Assembly (NCBI GenBank): GCA_017311315.1 | Contig: CM029613.1 | Span: 2,501-66,500 of the forward strand | Length of the DNA: 64,000 nucleotides | Source: Dendrocalamus latiflorus | Lineage: Eukaryota > Streptophyta > Magnoliopsida > Poales > Poaceae | Direction of reading: 5' to 3' | In this document: one piece after another, positions 45,521-58,100 of the stretch | Layout of the letters: the number at the start of each line of letters is the position of its first letter | Position numbering within the stretch: position 1 is the first letter of the stretch | The notes under the pieces: model-generated | Seen by the model: only the letters and a program-made list of their open reading frames with translations | What the model was told of the DNA's origin: nothing | Database searches by the model: none | Made by a program: the position numbers and the translations under genes

Positions 45521-48500
45521 TCCGGGGACTTTTATTTTTTGGAGCACATTTGCCTGAAAGTGTGACCAATAGCTAACGATTTTTAACTTTTCAAATCGTT
45601 CCGGTGTTACCAGAAGATACCGCAGATTTTTGTCGCATCATATTTCGCCAAAAGGGAGACCCATAGCTCAAGATTTTCCGCTTTTCTAGTCGTTCTGGGG
45701 TTACTGAAGAGTACGGGGATTTTTTTCGCATCACATTTGGCCGAAAGCGTGAACTATAGCACACGATTTTCAGCTTTCCTTGTCGTTCAACGGTTACCGG
45801 AGTAGTCAGCGGAATTTTGTTTCTCGGAGCAGATTTGGCCGAAAGCGTAACCTAGAGCTGACGATATTGAGGTTTTCTAGTCGTTACCTCAGCAGTCCAG
45901 GGATTTTTACTTTTCAGAGCACATTCGGCTGAAAACGTGATGTATAGCTCATGATTCTAACTTTTCTAGTCACTCTGGGGTTACTCGTTGAGTGCGGGGA
46001 TTTTTATTTTTCGGAGCACAAGCGTGACCTATAGCTCACGATTTTCGGCTTTTCTAGTCGTTCCAGGGTTACCGGTCCAGTCCGAGAATTTTTATTTTTC
46101 AAAGCAGATTTGGCCGAGAGAGTGACAAATAGCTAATGATTTTAGCTTTTCAAGTCAATCCTGGGTTTCTAGACCAGTGCGGGGATTTTTATTTTTCGGA
46201 GCACGTTTGACTGAAAGCGTGACCTATAGCTCACGATTTTCAGCTTTTCTAGACATTCCGGGGTTACTGGGCCAGTCCGCGAAATTTTATTTTTCGGAGC
46301 ACATTTGGCCGAAAGAGTGATCTATAGCTTATGATTTTCAACTTTTCTAGTCATCCCAGGGTTATCCGAGCATTCCGGGGATTATTATTTCTCGAAGCAA
46401 ATTTGGCAAAAGGCGTGACCTATAGCTAATGATTTTTAACTTTTCTAATCGTTACGGAGTTACCAGAGGATTCCGCGGATTTTTGTCGCATCACATTGGC
46501 CAAAAGGGAGACCCATGGCTCAAGATTTTCTGCTTTTCTAGTCGTTCCGGGGTTGCTGGAGGACTTCGGGGATTTCTTTTTTCGCATCACATTTGACCAA
46601 AAACGTGACCTATAGCTCATGATTTTGAGCTTTTCTAGTCGTTCTGGGGTTACCGCAGCAATTCGGGAATTTTTACTTTTCGGAGCACACTCGGCTGAAG
46701 CGTCACGTATAGCTCACGATTTCAGATTTTCCAGTCGTTCTGGGTTACTCGACGAGGGCGGAGAATTTTATTTTTATGAGCACATTTTGCCGAAAGCGTG
46801 ACCTATAAGCTCACGATTTTCAGCTTTTCTAATCGTTTCAGGTTTAACTTGCCAGTCCGGGTATTCTTATTTTTTGAAGCAGATTTGGCCGAGAGAGTGA
46901 CCAACAGCTAATGATTTTAGCTTTTCTAGTCGTTCCTGGGTTTCTGGTCCAGTGCTGGGATTTTTATTTTTCGGAGCACATTTGGCTGAAAGCGCTTTTC
47001 TAGACATTGCAGTTTTACTGGGCCAGTCCGCGAAATTTTATTTTTCGGAGCACATTTGGCCGAAAGAGTGATCTATAGCTCACGATTTTCAACTTTTCTT
47101 GTCATTCCAGGGTTATCGGAGCATTCCGGGGATTATTGTTTCTCGGAGCAAATTTGCCAAAAGGCTCACGATTTCAGCTTTTTCTAGTTGTTCCGTGGTT
47201 ACCGGAGCAGTCCGGGGATTTTTATTTTTCGAAGCACATTTGCCCGAAACCGTGGCCAATAGCTAACTATATTTAATTTTTCTAATCGTTCTGGTGTTAC
47301 CGGAGGATTCCGCGGATTTTTGTCGCACCACATTTGGCCGAAAGGGAGACCCATAGCTCAAGATTTTTCGCTTTTCTTGTCGTTCTGGGGATACTGGAGG
47401 ACTCCGAGGATTTTTTTTTCGCATCACAATTGGCCGACAGCATGACCGATGGCTCACGATTTTCAGCTTTCTTTGTCGTTACCGGGCCAGTCCGGGGATT
47501 TTTAATTTTCAGAGCACATTTGCCGAAAGCGTACCTATAGCTCACGATTTTCAGCTTTTCCAGTCGTTCTAGGGTTACCAGGCCAGTCCAGAAATTTTTA
47601 ATTTTCGGAGCACATTTGTCGAAAGCGTACCTATAAGTCAGCTTTTCTAGTCGTACAACGGTTACCGGAGCTGTCGGAGGAATTTTGTTTCTCGTAGCAG
47701 ATTTGGCCGAAAGCGTGACCTATAGCTCACGATTTTCAGCTTTTCTACTCGTTTCGGGGCTGTCCGGGGATTTTTATTTCTCAGAGCACATTTGGCCGAA
47801 AGCATGACCTATATCTCACGATTTTCAGCTTATCTAGTCGTTCCGGTGTTACCGGACCTGTCTAGGGATTTTTATTTTTAAGAGCACATTTGACCGAAAG
47901 CGTGACCTATAGCTCACCATCTTAGCTTTTTTAGTCGTTCCGGGGTTTCCGGACCAGTGCGGGGATTTTCATTTTTAGGAGCCCATTTGGACGAAAGCGT
48001 GACCTATAGCTCAAGATATTCAGCTTTTCTAGTCGTTCCAGAGTTACCGTGCCAAGCTGGGGATTTTTAATTTTTGGAGCACATCTGGCCGAAAGAGTGG
48101 TCTATAACTCACGATTTTCAACTTTTCTAGTCGTTCCCGGGTTACCGAAGAAATCCGGGTATTCTTATATTTTGCAACAGATTTGGCCGAAAACGTGACC
48201 TAGAACTAATGATTTTCAGCTTTTCTAGTCGTTGTAGGGTTACCGGAGCATTCCGACAATTTTTGTTTCTCCGGGTAGATTTGGCCGAAAGCGTAACCTA
48301 TAGCTCACGATTTTGAACTTTTCTAGTCGTTTTGGGGTTACCGCAGCAGTCCGGGGATTTTTACTTTTCGGAGCACATTCGGCTGAAAGCGTGACGTATA
48401 GCTTACGATTTCAGCTTTTCTAGTCGTTCTGGGTTTACTTGACGAGTGCGGGGATTTTTATTATTCGGAGCACATTTGGCCGAAAGCGTGACCTTCAGTT

Positions 48501-49150
48501 TTCCTAGTCGTTCCAGGATTAACGGGCCAGTCCGGGGATTCTTATTTTTCGGAGCAGATTTGGCCGAAAGAGTGACCAACAGCTAACGATTATCAACTTT
48601 TCTACTCGTTCCAGGGTTACCGGAGCATTCCGGGGATTTCTGTCGCATCACATTTTGCCGAAAGGGTGACCCATAGCTCAAGATTTTCCGCTTTTCTAGT
48701 CGTTCCGGGATTACTGGAGGACCTCAGGGATTTTTTTTTCGCATCACATTTGACCGAAAGCGGGACCTATAGCTCACGATTTTGAGTTTTTCTTTTCGTT
48801 CTAGGGTTACCGCAGCTATTTAGGTATTTTTATTTTTTGGAGCACATTTGGCTGAATGCGTGACCTATAGCTCACGATTTCAGCTTTTCTAGTCGTTCCG
48901 GGGCTACCGGACCAGTGCGGGGATTTTTGTTTTTCAAAGCACATTTGGCCGAAAGTGTGACCTATAGCTTACGATTTTCAGCTTTTTTAGTCGTTCCGAG
49001 GTTACCGCGCATTCCGTGGAATTTTATTTTTCGGAGCACATTTGGCCGAAAGAGTGACCTATATCTCACGAATTTCAACTTTCCTAGTCGTTCCAGGGTC
49101 ACCGGGCAATCCGCGGAATTTTATTTTTCGGAGCACATTTGGCCGAAAGC
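45521..49150 (+). repeat. Partial fourth copy of the higher-order unit, mosaic
   Basis: At 45520 the array jumps back to sequence equivalent to ~25340 and ~31140, then follows the copy 2 lineage at an offset of ~14,380. It shares copy 2's loss of the marker monomer (join at ~46425). At 47640 it jumps again, to the equivalent of ~33775, and continues to match 34-35.1 kb at an offset of ~13,860-13,870. No gene is seen. Confidence 0.8.
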
Positions 49151-52100
49151 GTGACCTATAGCACACGATATTCGACTTTCCTAGTCGTTACAGGGCCACC
49201 GGGCATTCCGTGGAATTTTATTTTTCGGAGCACATTTGGCCGAAAGCGTGACCTATAGCTCACGATTTTCCGCTTTTCTCGTCGTTCAACGGTTACCGGA
49301 GCAGTCGGCGGAATTTTGTTTCTCGGAGCAGATTTGGCCGAAAGCATGACCTATACCTCACGATTTTGAGCTTTTCTAGTTGTTCTGGGGTTACCATAGC
49401 AGTCTGGAGATTTTTTACATTTCAGAGCACATTCGGCTGAAAGCGTGACACATAGCTCACGATTTCAGCTTTTCTAGTCGTTTTGGGGTTACTTGACGAG
49501 TGCGTGGATTTTTATTTTTCGGAGTACATTTGGCCGAAAGCGTGACCTAGAGCTAACGATTTTCAACTTTTCTAGTCGTTCCGGGGTTACCGGACCAGTG
49601 CGGGAATTTTTATTTTTCGGAGCACATTTGACCGAAAGAGTGACCTAAAGCTCACGATTTTCAACTTTCCTAGTCGTTCCACGGTTACCAGAGCAGTCTG
49701 GGTATTTTTATATTTTGCAACAGATTTGGCCGAAAACGTGACCTTCAGCTGAAGTCGTTGTAGGGTTACCGGAGCATTCCGAAAATTTTTTTTCTCGGGG
49801 CAGATTTGGCCGAAAGCGAAATCTATAGCTCACGATTTTGAGCTTTTCTAGTCGTTCTGGGGTTACCGCAGCAGTCCGGGGATTTTTACTTTTAGGAGCA
49901 CATTCGGCTGAAAGCGTCGGCTGAAAGCGTGACGTATAGCTCACGATTTCAGCTTTTCTAGTCGTTTTGGGTTTACTTGACGAGTGCGGGGATTTTTATT
50001 ATTCGGAGCACATTTAACCGAAAGCGTGACCTTCAGCTTTTCTACTTGTTCCAGGGTTAGCGGGCCAGTCCGGGGATTCTTATTTTTCGGAAAAGATTTG
50101 GCCGAAAGAGTGACCAATAGCTAACGATTATCAATTTTTCTAGTCATTCTAGGGTTACCGAAGCATTCCGGGGATTTCTGTCGCATCACATTTTGCCGAA
50201 AGGGTGACCCATAGCTCAAGATTTTTCGCTTTTCTAGTCGTTCCGGGGTTACTGGAGGACTCCGGGGATTTTTTCGCATCACATTTGGCCGAAAACGTGA
50301 TCTATAGCTCACGATTTTGAGTTTTTCTAGTCATTCTGAGGTTACCGCCGCTGTCCAGGTATTTTTATTTTTCGGAGCACATTTTGCTGAATGCGTGACC
50401 TATAGCTCACGATTTCAGCTTTTCTAGTCGTTCCGGGGTTACCGGACCAGTGCGGGAATTTTTACTTTTCGGAGCACATTTGGCCGAAAGAGTGACCTAT
50501 AGCTCACGATTTTCAACTTTCCTACTCGTTCCAGGGTTACCGGGCATTCCGCGAAATTTTATTTTTCGGAGCACATTTGGCCGAAAGCGTGACCTATAGC
50601 TCACGATTTCAGCTTTTCTAGTCGTTCCGGGGTTACCGGACCAGTGCGGGAATTTTTATTTTTCGGAGCACATTTGACCGAAAGAGTGACCTAAAGCTCA
50701 CGATTTTCAACTTTCCCAGTCGTTCCACGGTTACTGGGCATTCCGTGGAATGTTATTTTTCGGAGCACATTTGGCCGAAAGCGTGACCTATAGCTCACGA
50801 TTTTCCGCTTTTCTAGTCATTCCAGGGTTACCGGGCATTCCGCGGAATTTTATTTTTCGGAGCACATTAGGCCGAAAGAGTGACCTATAGCTCACGATTT
50901 TCAACTTTCGTAGTCGTTCCTGGGTTACCTGGCATTCCGTGGAATTTTATTTTTCGGAGCACATTTGGCCGAAAGCGTGACCTATAGCTCACGATTTTCA
51001 ACTTTACTAGTCCTTCCAGGGTTTCCGGGCATTACGCGAAATTTTATATTTCGGAGCACATTTGGCCGAAAGAGTGACCTATAGCTCACGATTTTCAACT
51101 TTCCTAGTCGTTCCAGGGTTACCGGGCATTCCGCGGAATTTTATTTTTCGGAGCAAATTTGGCCGAAAGCGTGACCTATAGCTCACGATTTTCAGCTTTT
51201 CTAGTCGTTCCAGGGTTACCGTGCATTCCGCGGAATTTTATTTTTTGGAGCACATTTGGCAGAAAGAGTGACCTATAGCTCAGAGATTTTTAGCTTTTCT
51301 AGTCGTTCCGGGGTCACCAGAGCAGTCCGGGGACTTTTATTTTTCAGAGTACATTTGCCCGAAAGCATGACCAATAGCTAAAGACTTTTAACTTTTCTAA
51401 TCGTTTCGATGTTACCAGAGGATTCCGCAGAATTTTGTCGCATCACATTTGGCCGAAAGGGAGACCCATAGCTCAGGATTTTCTGCTTTTTTAGTCATTC
51501 CGGGGTTACTGGAGGACTTCGGGGATTTTTTTCGCATCACAATTGTCCGAAAGCGTGACCTATAGCTCACGATTTTCAGCTTTTCTCGTCGTTCAACGGT
51601 TACCGGAGCAGTCGGCGGAATTTTTTTTCTCAGAGCAGATTTGGCCGAAAGCGTGACCTATACCTCACGATTTTGAGCTTTTCTAGTTATTCTGGGGTTA
51701 TCGTAGCAGTATGGGGATTTTTACATTTCGGAGCACATTCGGCTGAAAGCGTGACATATAGCTCACGATTTCAGCTTTTCTAGTCGTTTTGGGGTTACTT
51801 GAAGAGTGCGTGGATTTTTATTTTTCGGAGCACATTTGGCCGAAAGCGTGACCTAGAGCTAACGATTTTCAGCTTTTCTAGTCGTTCCGGGGTTACCGGA
51901 CCAGTGCGGGAATTTTTATTTTTGGAGCACATTTGACCGAAAGAGTGACCTAAAGCTCACGATTTTCAACTTTCCTAGTCGTTCCACGGTTACCAAAGCA
52001 GTCTGGGTATTTTTATATTTTGCAACAGATTTGGCCGAAAACGTGACCTATAACTCGCAATTTTCAGCTTTTCTCGTCGTTGTAGGGTTACCGGAGCATT

Positions 52101-55100
52101 CCGACAATTTTTGTTTCTCGGGGCAGATTTGGCCGAAAGCGTGACCTATAGCTCTCAATTTTGAGCTTTTCTAGTCGTTCTGGGGTTACCGCAGCAGTCC
52201 GGGGATTTTTACTTTTCGGAACACATTCGGCTGAAAGCATGACGTATAGCTCACGATTTCAGCTTTTCTAGTCGTTCTAGGTTTACTTGAGGAGTGCGGG
52301 GATTTTTTTTTATTCGGAGCACATTTGGCCGAAAGCGTGATCTTCAGTTTTTCTAGTCGTTTCAGGATTGACGGGCCAATCCGGGGATTCTTATTGTTTG
52401 GAGCAGATTTGGCCGAAAGAGTGACCCACAGCTAACGATCATCAACTTTTCTAGTCGTTCCAGGGTTACCAGAGCATTCCGGGGATTTCTGTCGCATCAC
52501 ATTTTGCCGAAAGGGTGACCCATAGCTCAAGATTTTCCGCTTTTCTAGTTGTTCCAGGGTTACTGGAGGACTCCGGGGATTTTTTTCACATCACATTTGA
52601 CCGAAAGCGTGACCTATAGCTCATGATTTTGAGTTTTTCTAGTCGTTCTGAGGTTACCGCTGCTGTCCAGGTATTTTTATTTTTTGGAGCACATTTGGCG
52701 GAATGCGTGACCTATAGCTCACGATTTCAGCTTTTCTAGTCGTTCCGGGGTTACCGGGCCAGTGCGGCGATTTTTATTTTTCGGAGCACATTTGGCCGAA
52801 AGCGTGACCTGTAGCTCAGATTTTCAGCTTTTCTAGTCGTTCCGGGGTTACCGGGCATTCCGCGGAATTTTATTTTTCGGAGCACATTTGGCCGAAAGAA
52901 TGACCTATAGCTCACGATTTTCGACTTTCCTAGTCGTTGTAGGGTTACCGGAGCATTCCGACAATTTTGTTTCTCGGGGCAGATTTGGCCGAAAGCGAAA
53001 CCTATAGCTCACGATTTTGAGCTTTTCTAGTCGTTCTGGGGTTACCGCAGCAGTCCGGGGATTTTTACTTTTAGGAGCACATTCGGCTGAAAGCGTGACG
53101 TATAGCTCACGATTTCAGCTTTTCTAGTCGTTTTGGGTTTTCTTGACGAGTGCGGGGATTTTTATTATTCGGAGCACATTTAACCGAAAGCGTGACCTTT
53201 AGCTTTTCTACTTGTTCCAGGGTTAGCGGGCCAGTCCGGGGATTCTTATTTTACGGAGCAGATTTGGCCGAAAGAGTGACCAATAGCTAACGATTATCAA
53301 TTTTTCTAGTCATTCTAGGGTTACCAAAGCATTCCGGGGATTTCTGTCGCATCACATTTTGCCGAAAGGGTGACCCATAGCTCAAGATTTTTCGCTTTTC
53401 TAGTCGTTCCGGGGTTACTGGAGGACTCCGGGGATTTTTTTCGCATCACATTTGGCCGAAAACGTGATCTATAGCTCACGATTTTGAGTTTTTCTAGTCA
53501 TTCTGAGGTTACCGCCGCTGTCCAGGTATTTTTATTTTTCGGAGCACATTTTGCTGAATGCGTGACCTATAGCTCACGATTTCAGCTTTTCTAGTCGTTC
53601 CGGGGTTACCGGACCAGTGCGGGAATTTTTATTTTTCGGAGCACATTTGGCCGAAAGAGTGACCTATAGCTCACGATTTTCAACTTTCCTACTCGTTCCA
53701 GGGTTACCGGGCATTCCACGAAATTTTATTTTTCGGAGCACATTTGGCCGAAAGCGTGACCTATAGCTCACGATTTCAGCTTTTCTAGTCGTTCCGGGGT
53801 TACCGGACCAGTGCGGGAATTTTTATTTTTCGGAGCACATTTGACCGAAAGAGTGACCTAAAGCTCACGATTTTCAACTTTCCCAGTCGTTCCACGGTTA
53901 CTGGGCATTCCGTGGAATGTTATTTTTCGGAGCACATTTGGCCGAAAGCGTGACCTATAGCTCACGATTTTCCGCTTTTCTAGTCATTCCAGGGTTACCG
54001 GGCATTCCGCGGAATTTTATTTTTCGGAGCACATTAGGCCGAAAGAGTGACCTATAGCTCACGATTTTCAACTTTCGTAGTCGTTCCTGGGTTACCTGGC
54101 ATTCCGTGGAATTTTATTTTTCGGAGCACATTTGGCCGAAAGCGTGACCTATAGCTCACGATTTTCAACTTTACTAGTCGTTCCAGGGTTTCCGGGCATT
54201 ACGCGAAATTTTATATTTCGGAGCACATTTGGCCGAAAGAGTGACCTATAGCTCACGATTTTCAACTTTCCTAGTCGTTCCAGGGTTACCGGGCATTCCG
54301 CGGAATTTTATTTTTCGGAGCAAATTTGGCCGAAAGCGTGACCTATAGCTCACGATTTTCAGCTTTTCTAGTCGTTCCAGGGTTACCGGGCATTCCGCGG
54401 AATTTTATTTTTTGGAGCACATTTGGCAGAAAGAGTGACCTATAGCTCAGAGATTTTTAGCTTTTCTAATCGTTCTGGGGTCACCAGAGCACTCTGGGGA
54501 CTTTTATTTTTCAGAGTACATTTGCCCGAAAGCATGACCAATAGCTAAAGATTTTTAACTTTTCTAATCGTTTCGATGTTACCAGAGGATTCCGCAGAAT
54601 TTTGTCGCATCACATTTGGCCGAAAGGGAGACCCATAGCTCAGGATTTTCTGCTTTTTTAGTCATTCCGGGGTTACTGGAGGACTTCGGGGATTTTTTTT
54701 CGCATCACATTTGTCCGAAAGCGTGACCTATAGCTCACGATTTTCAGCTTTTCTCGTCGTTCAACGGTTACCGGAGCAGTCGGCGGAATTTTGTTTCTCA
54801 GAGCAGATTTGGCCGAAAGCGTGACCTATACCTCACGATTTTGAGCTTTTCTAGTTGTTCTGGGGTTACCGTAGCAGTATGGGGATTTTTACATTTCGGA
54901 GCACATTCGGCTGAAATCGTGACATATAGCTCACGATTTCAGCTTTTCTAGTCGTTTTGGGGTTACTTGAAGGGTGCGTGGATTTTTATTTTTCGGAGCA
55001 CATTTGGCCGAAAGCGTGACCTAGAGCTAACGATTTTCAGCTTTTCTAGTCGTTCCGGGGTTACCGGACCAGTGCGGGAATTTTTATTTTTCGGAGCACA

Positions 55101-58100
55101 TTTGACCGAAAGAGTGACCTAAAGCTCACGATTTTCAACTTTCCTAGTCCTTCCACGGTTACCAGAGCAGTCTGGGTATTTTTATATTTTGCAACAGATT
55201 TGGCCGAAAACGTGACCTATAACTCGCAATTTTCAGCTTTTCTCGTCGTTGTAGGGTTACCGGAGCATTCCGACATTTTTTGTTTCTCGGGGCAGATTTG
55301 GCCGAAAGCGTGACCTATAGCTCCCAATTTTGAGCTTTTCTAGTCGTTCTGGGGTTACCGCAGCAGTCCGGGGATTTTTACTTTTCGGAACACATTCGGC
55401 TGAAAGCATGACGTATAGCTCACGATTTCAGCTTTTCTAGTCGTTCTAGGTTTACTTGAGGAGTGCGGGGATTTTTTTTTATTCGGAGCACATTTGGCCG
55501 AAAGCGTGATCTTCAGTTTTTCTAGTCGTTTCAGGATTGACGGGCCAATCCGGGGATTCTTATTGTTTGGAGCAGATTTGGCCGAAAGAGTGACCCACAG
55601 CTAACGATCATCAACTTTTCTAGTCGTTCCAGGGTTACCAGAGAATTCCGGCGATTTCTGTCGCATCACATTTTGCCGAAAGGGTGACCCATAGCTCAAG
55701 ATTTTCCCGCTTTTCTAGTTGTTCCAGGGTTACTGGAGGACTCCGGGGATTTTTTTCACATCACATTTGACCGAAAGCGTGACCTATAGCTCATGATTTT
55801 GAGTTTTTCTAGTCGTTCTGAGGTTACCGCTGCTGTCCATGTATTTTTATTTTTTGGAGCACATTTGGCGGAATGCGTGACCTATAGCTCACGATTTCCG
55901 CTTTTCTAGTCGTTCCGGGGTTACCGGGCCAGTGCGGCGATTTTTATTTTTCGGAGCACATTTGGCCGAAAGCGTGACCTGTAGCTCAGATTTTCAGCTT
56001 TTCTAGTCGTTCCGGGGTTACCGGCCATTCCGCGGAATTTTATTTTTCGGAGCACGTTTGGCCGAAAGAATGACCTATAGCTCACGATTTTCGACTTTCC
56101 TAGTCGTTGTAGGGTTACCGGAGCATTCCGACAATTTTGTTTCTCGGGGCAGATTTGGCCGAAAGCGAAACCTATAGCTCACGATTTTGAGCTTTTCTAG
56201 TCGTTCTGGGGTTACCGCAGCAGTCCGGGGATTTTTACTTTTAGGAGCACATTCGGCTGAAAGCGTCGGCTGAAAGCGTGACGTATGGCTCACGATTTCA
56301 GCTTTTCTAGTCGTTTTGGGTTTACTTGACGAGTGCGGGGATTTTTATTATTCGGAGCACATTTAACCGAAAGCGTGACCTTTAGCTTTTCTACTTGTTC
56401 CTGGGTTAGCGGGCCAGTCCGGGGATTCTTATTTTACGGAGCAGATTTGGCCGAAAGAGTGACCAATAGCTAACGATTATCAATTTTTCTAGTCATTCTA
56501 GGGTTACCGAAGCATTCCGGGGATTTCTGTCGCATCACATTTTGCCGAAAGGGTGACCCATAGCTCAAGATTTTTCGCTTTTCTAGTCGTTCCGGGGTTA
56601 CTGGAGGACTCCGGGGATTTTTTTCGCATCACATTTGGCCGAAAACGTGATCTATAGCTCACGATTTTGAGTTTTTCTAGTCATTCTGAGGTTACCGCCG
56701 CTGTCCAGGTATTTTTATTTTTCGGAGCACATTTTGCTGAAAGTGTGACCTATAGCTCACGATTTCAGCTTTTCTATTCGTTCCGGGGTTACCGGACCAG
56801 TGCGGGAATTTTTATTTTTCGGAGCACATTTGGCCGAAAGAGTGACCTATAGCTCACGATTTTCAACTTTCCTACTCGTTCCAGGGTTACCGGGCATTCC
56901 GCGGAATTTTATTTTTCGGAGCACATTTTGCTGAATGCGTGACCTATAGCTCACGATTTCAGCTTTTCTAGTCGTTCCGGGGTTACCGGACCAGTGCGGG
57001 AATTTTTATTTTTCGGAGCACTTTTGACCGAAAGAGTGACCTAAAGCTCACGATTTTCAACTTTCCTAGTCGTTCCACGGTTACTGGGCATTCCGTGGAA
57101 TTTTATTTTTCGGAGCACATTTGGCCGAAAGCGTGACCTATAGCTCACGATTTTCCGCTTTTCTAGTCATTCCAGGGTTACCGGGCGTTCCGCGGAATTT
57201 TATTTTTCGGAGCACATTAGGCCGAAAGAGTGACCTATAGCTCACGATTTTCAACTTTCGTAGTCGTTCCTGGGTTACCTGGCATTCCGTGGAATTTTAT
57301 TTTTCGGAGCACATTTGGCCGAAAGCGTGACCTATAGCTCACGATTTTCAACTTTACTAGTCGTTCCAGGGTTTCCGGGCATTACGCGAAATTTTATATT
57401 TCGGAGCACATTTGGCCGAAAGAGTGACCTATAGATCACGATTTTCAACTTTCCTAGTCGTTCCAGGGTTTCCGGGCATTACGCGAAATTTTATATTTCG
57501 GAGCACATTTGGCCGAAAGAGTGACCTATAGATCACGATTTTCAACTTTCCTAGTCGTTCCAGGGTTACCGGGCATTCCGCGGAATTTTATTTTTCGGAG
57601 CACATTTGGCCGAAAGCGTGACCTATAGCTCACGATTTTCAGCTTTTCTAGTCGTTCCAGGGTTACCGGGCATTCCGCGGAATTTTATTTTTTTGGAGCA
57701 CATTTGGCAGAAAGAGTGACCTATAGCTCAGAGATTTTTAGCTTTTCTAGTCGTTCCGGGGTCACCAGAGCAGTCTGGGGACTTTTATTTTTCAGAGTAC
57801 ATTTGCCCGAAAGCATGACCAATAGCTAAAGATTTTTAACTTTTCTAATCGTTTCGATGTTACCAGAGGATTCCGCAGAATTTTGTCGCATCACATTTGG
57901 CCGAAAGGGAGACCCATAGCTCAGGATTTTCTGCTTTTTTAGTCATTCCGGGGTTACTGGAGGACTTCGGGGATTTTTTTTCGCATCACATTTGTCCGAA
58001 AGCGTGACCTATAGCTCACGATTTTCAGCTTTTCTCGTCGTTCAACGGTTACCGGAGCAGTCGGCGGAATTTTGTTTCTCAGAGCAGATTTGGCCGAAAG

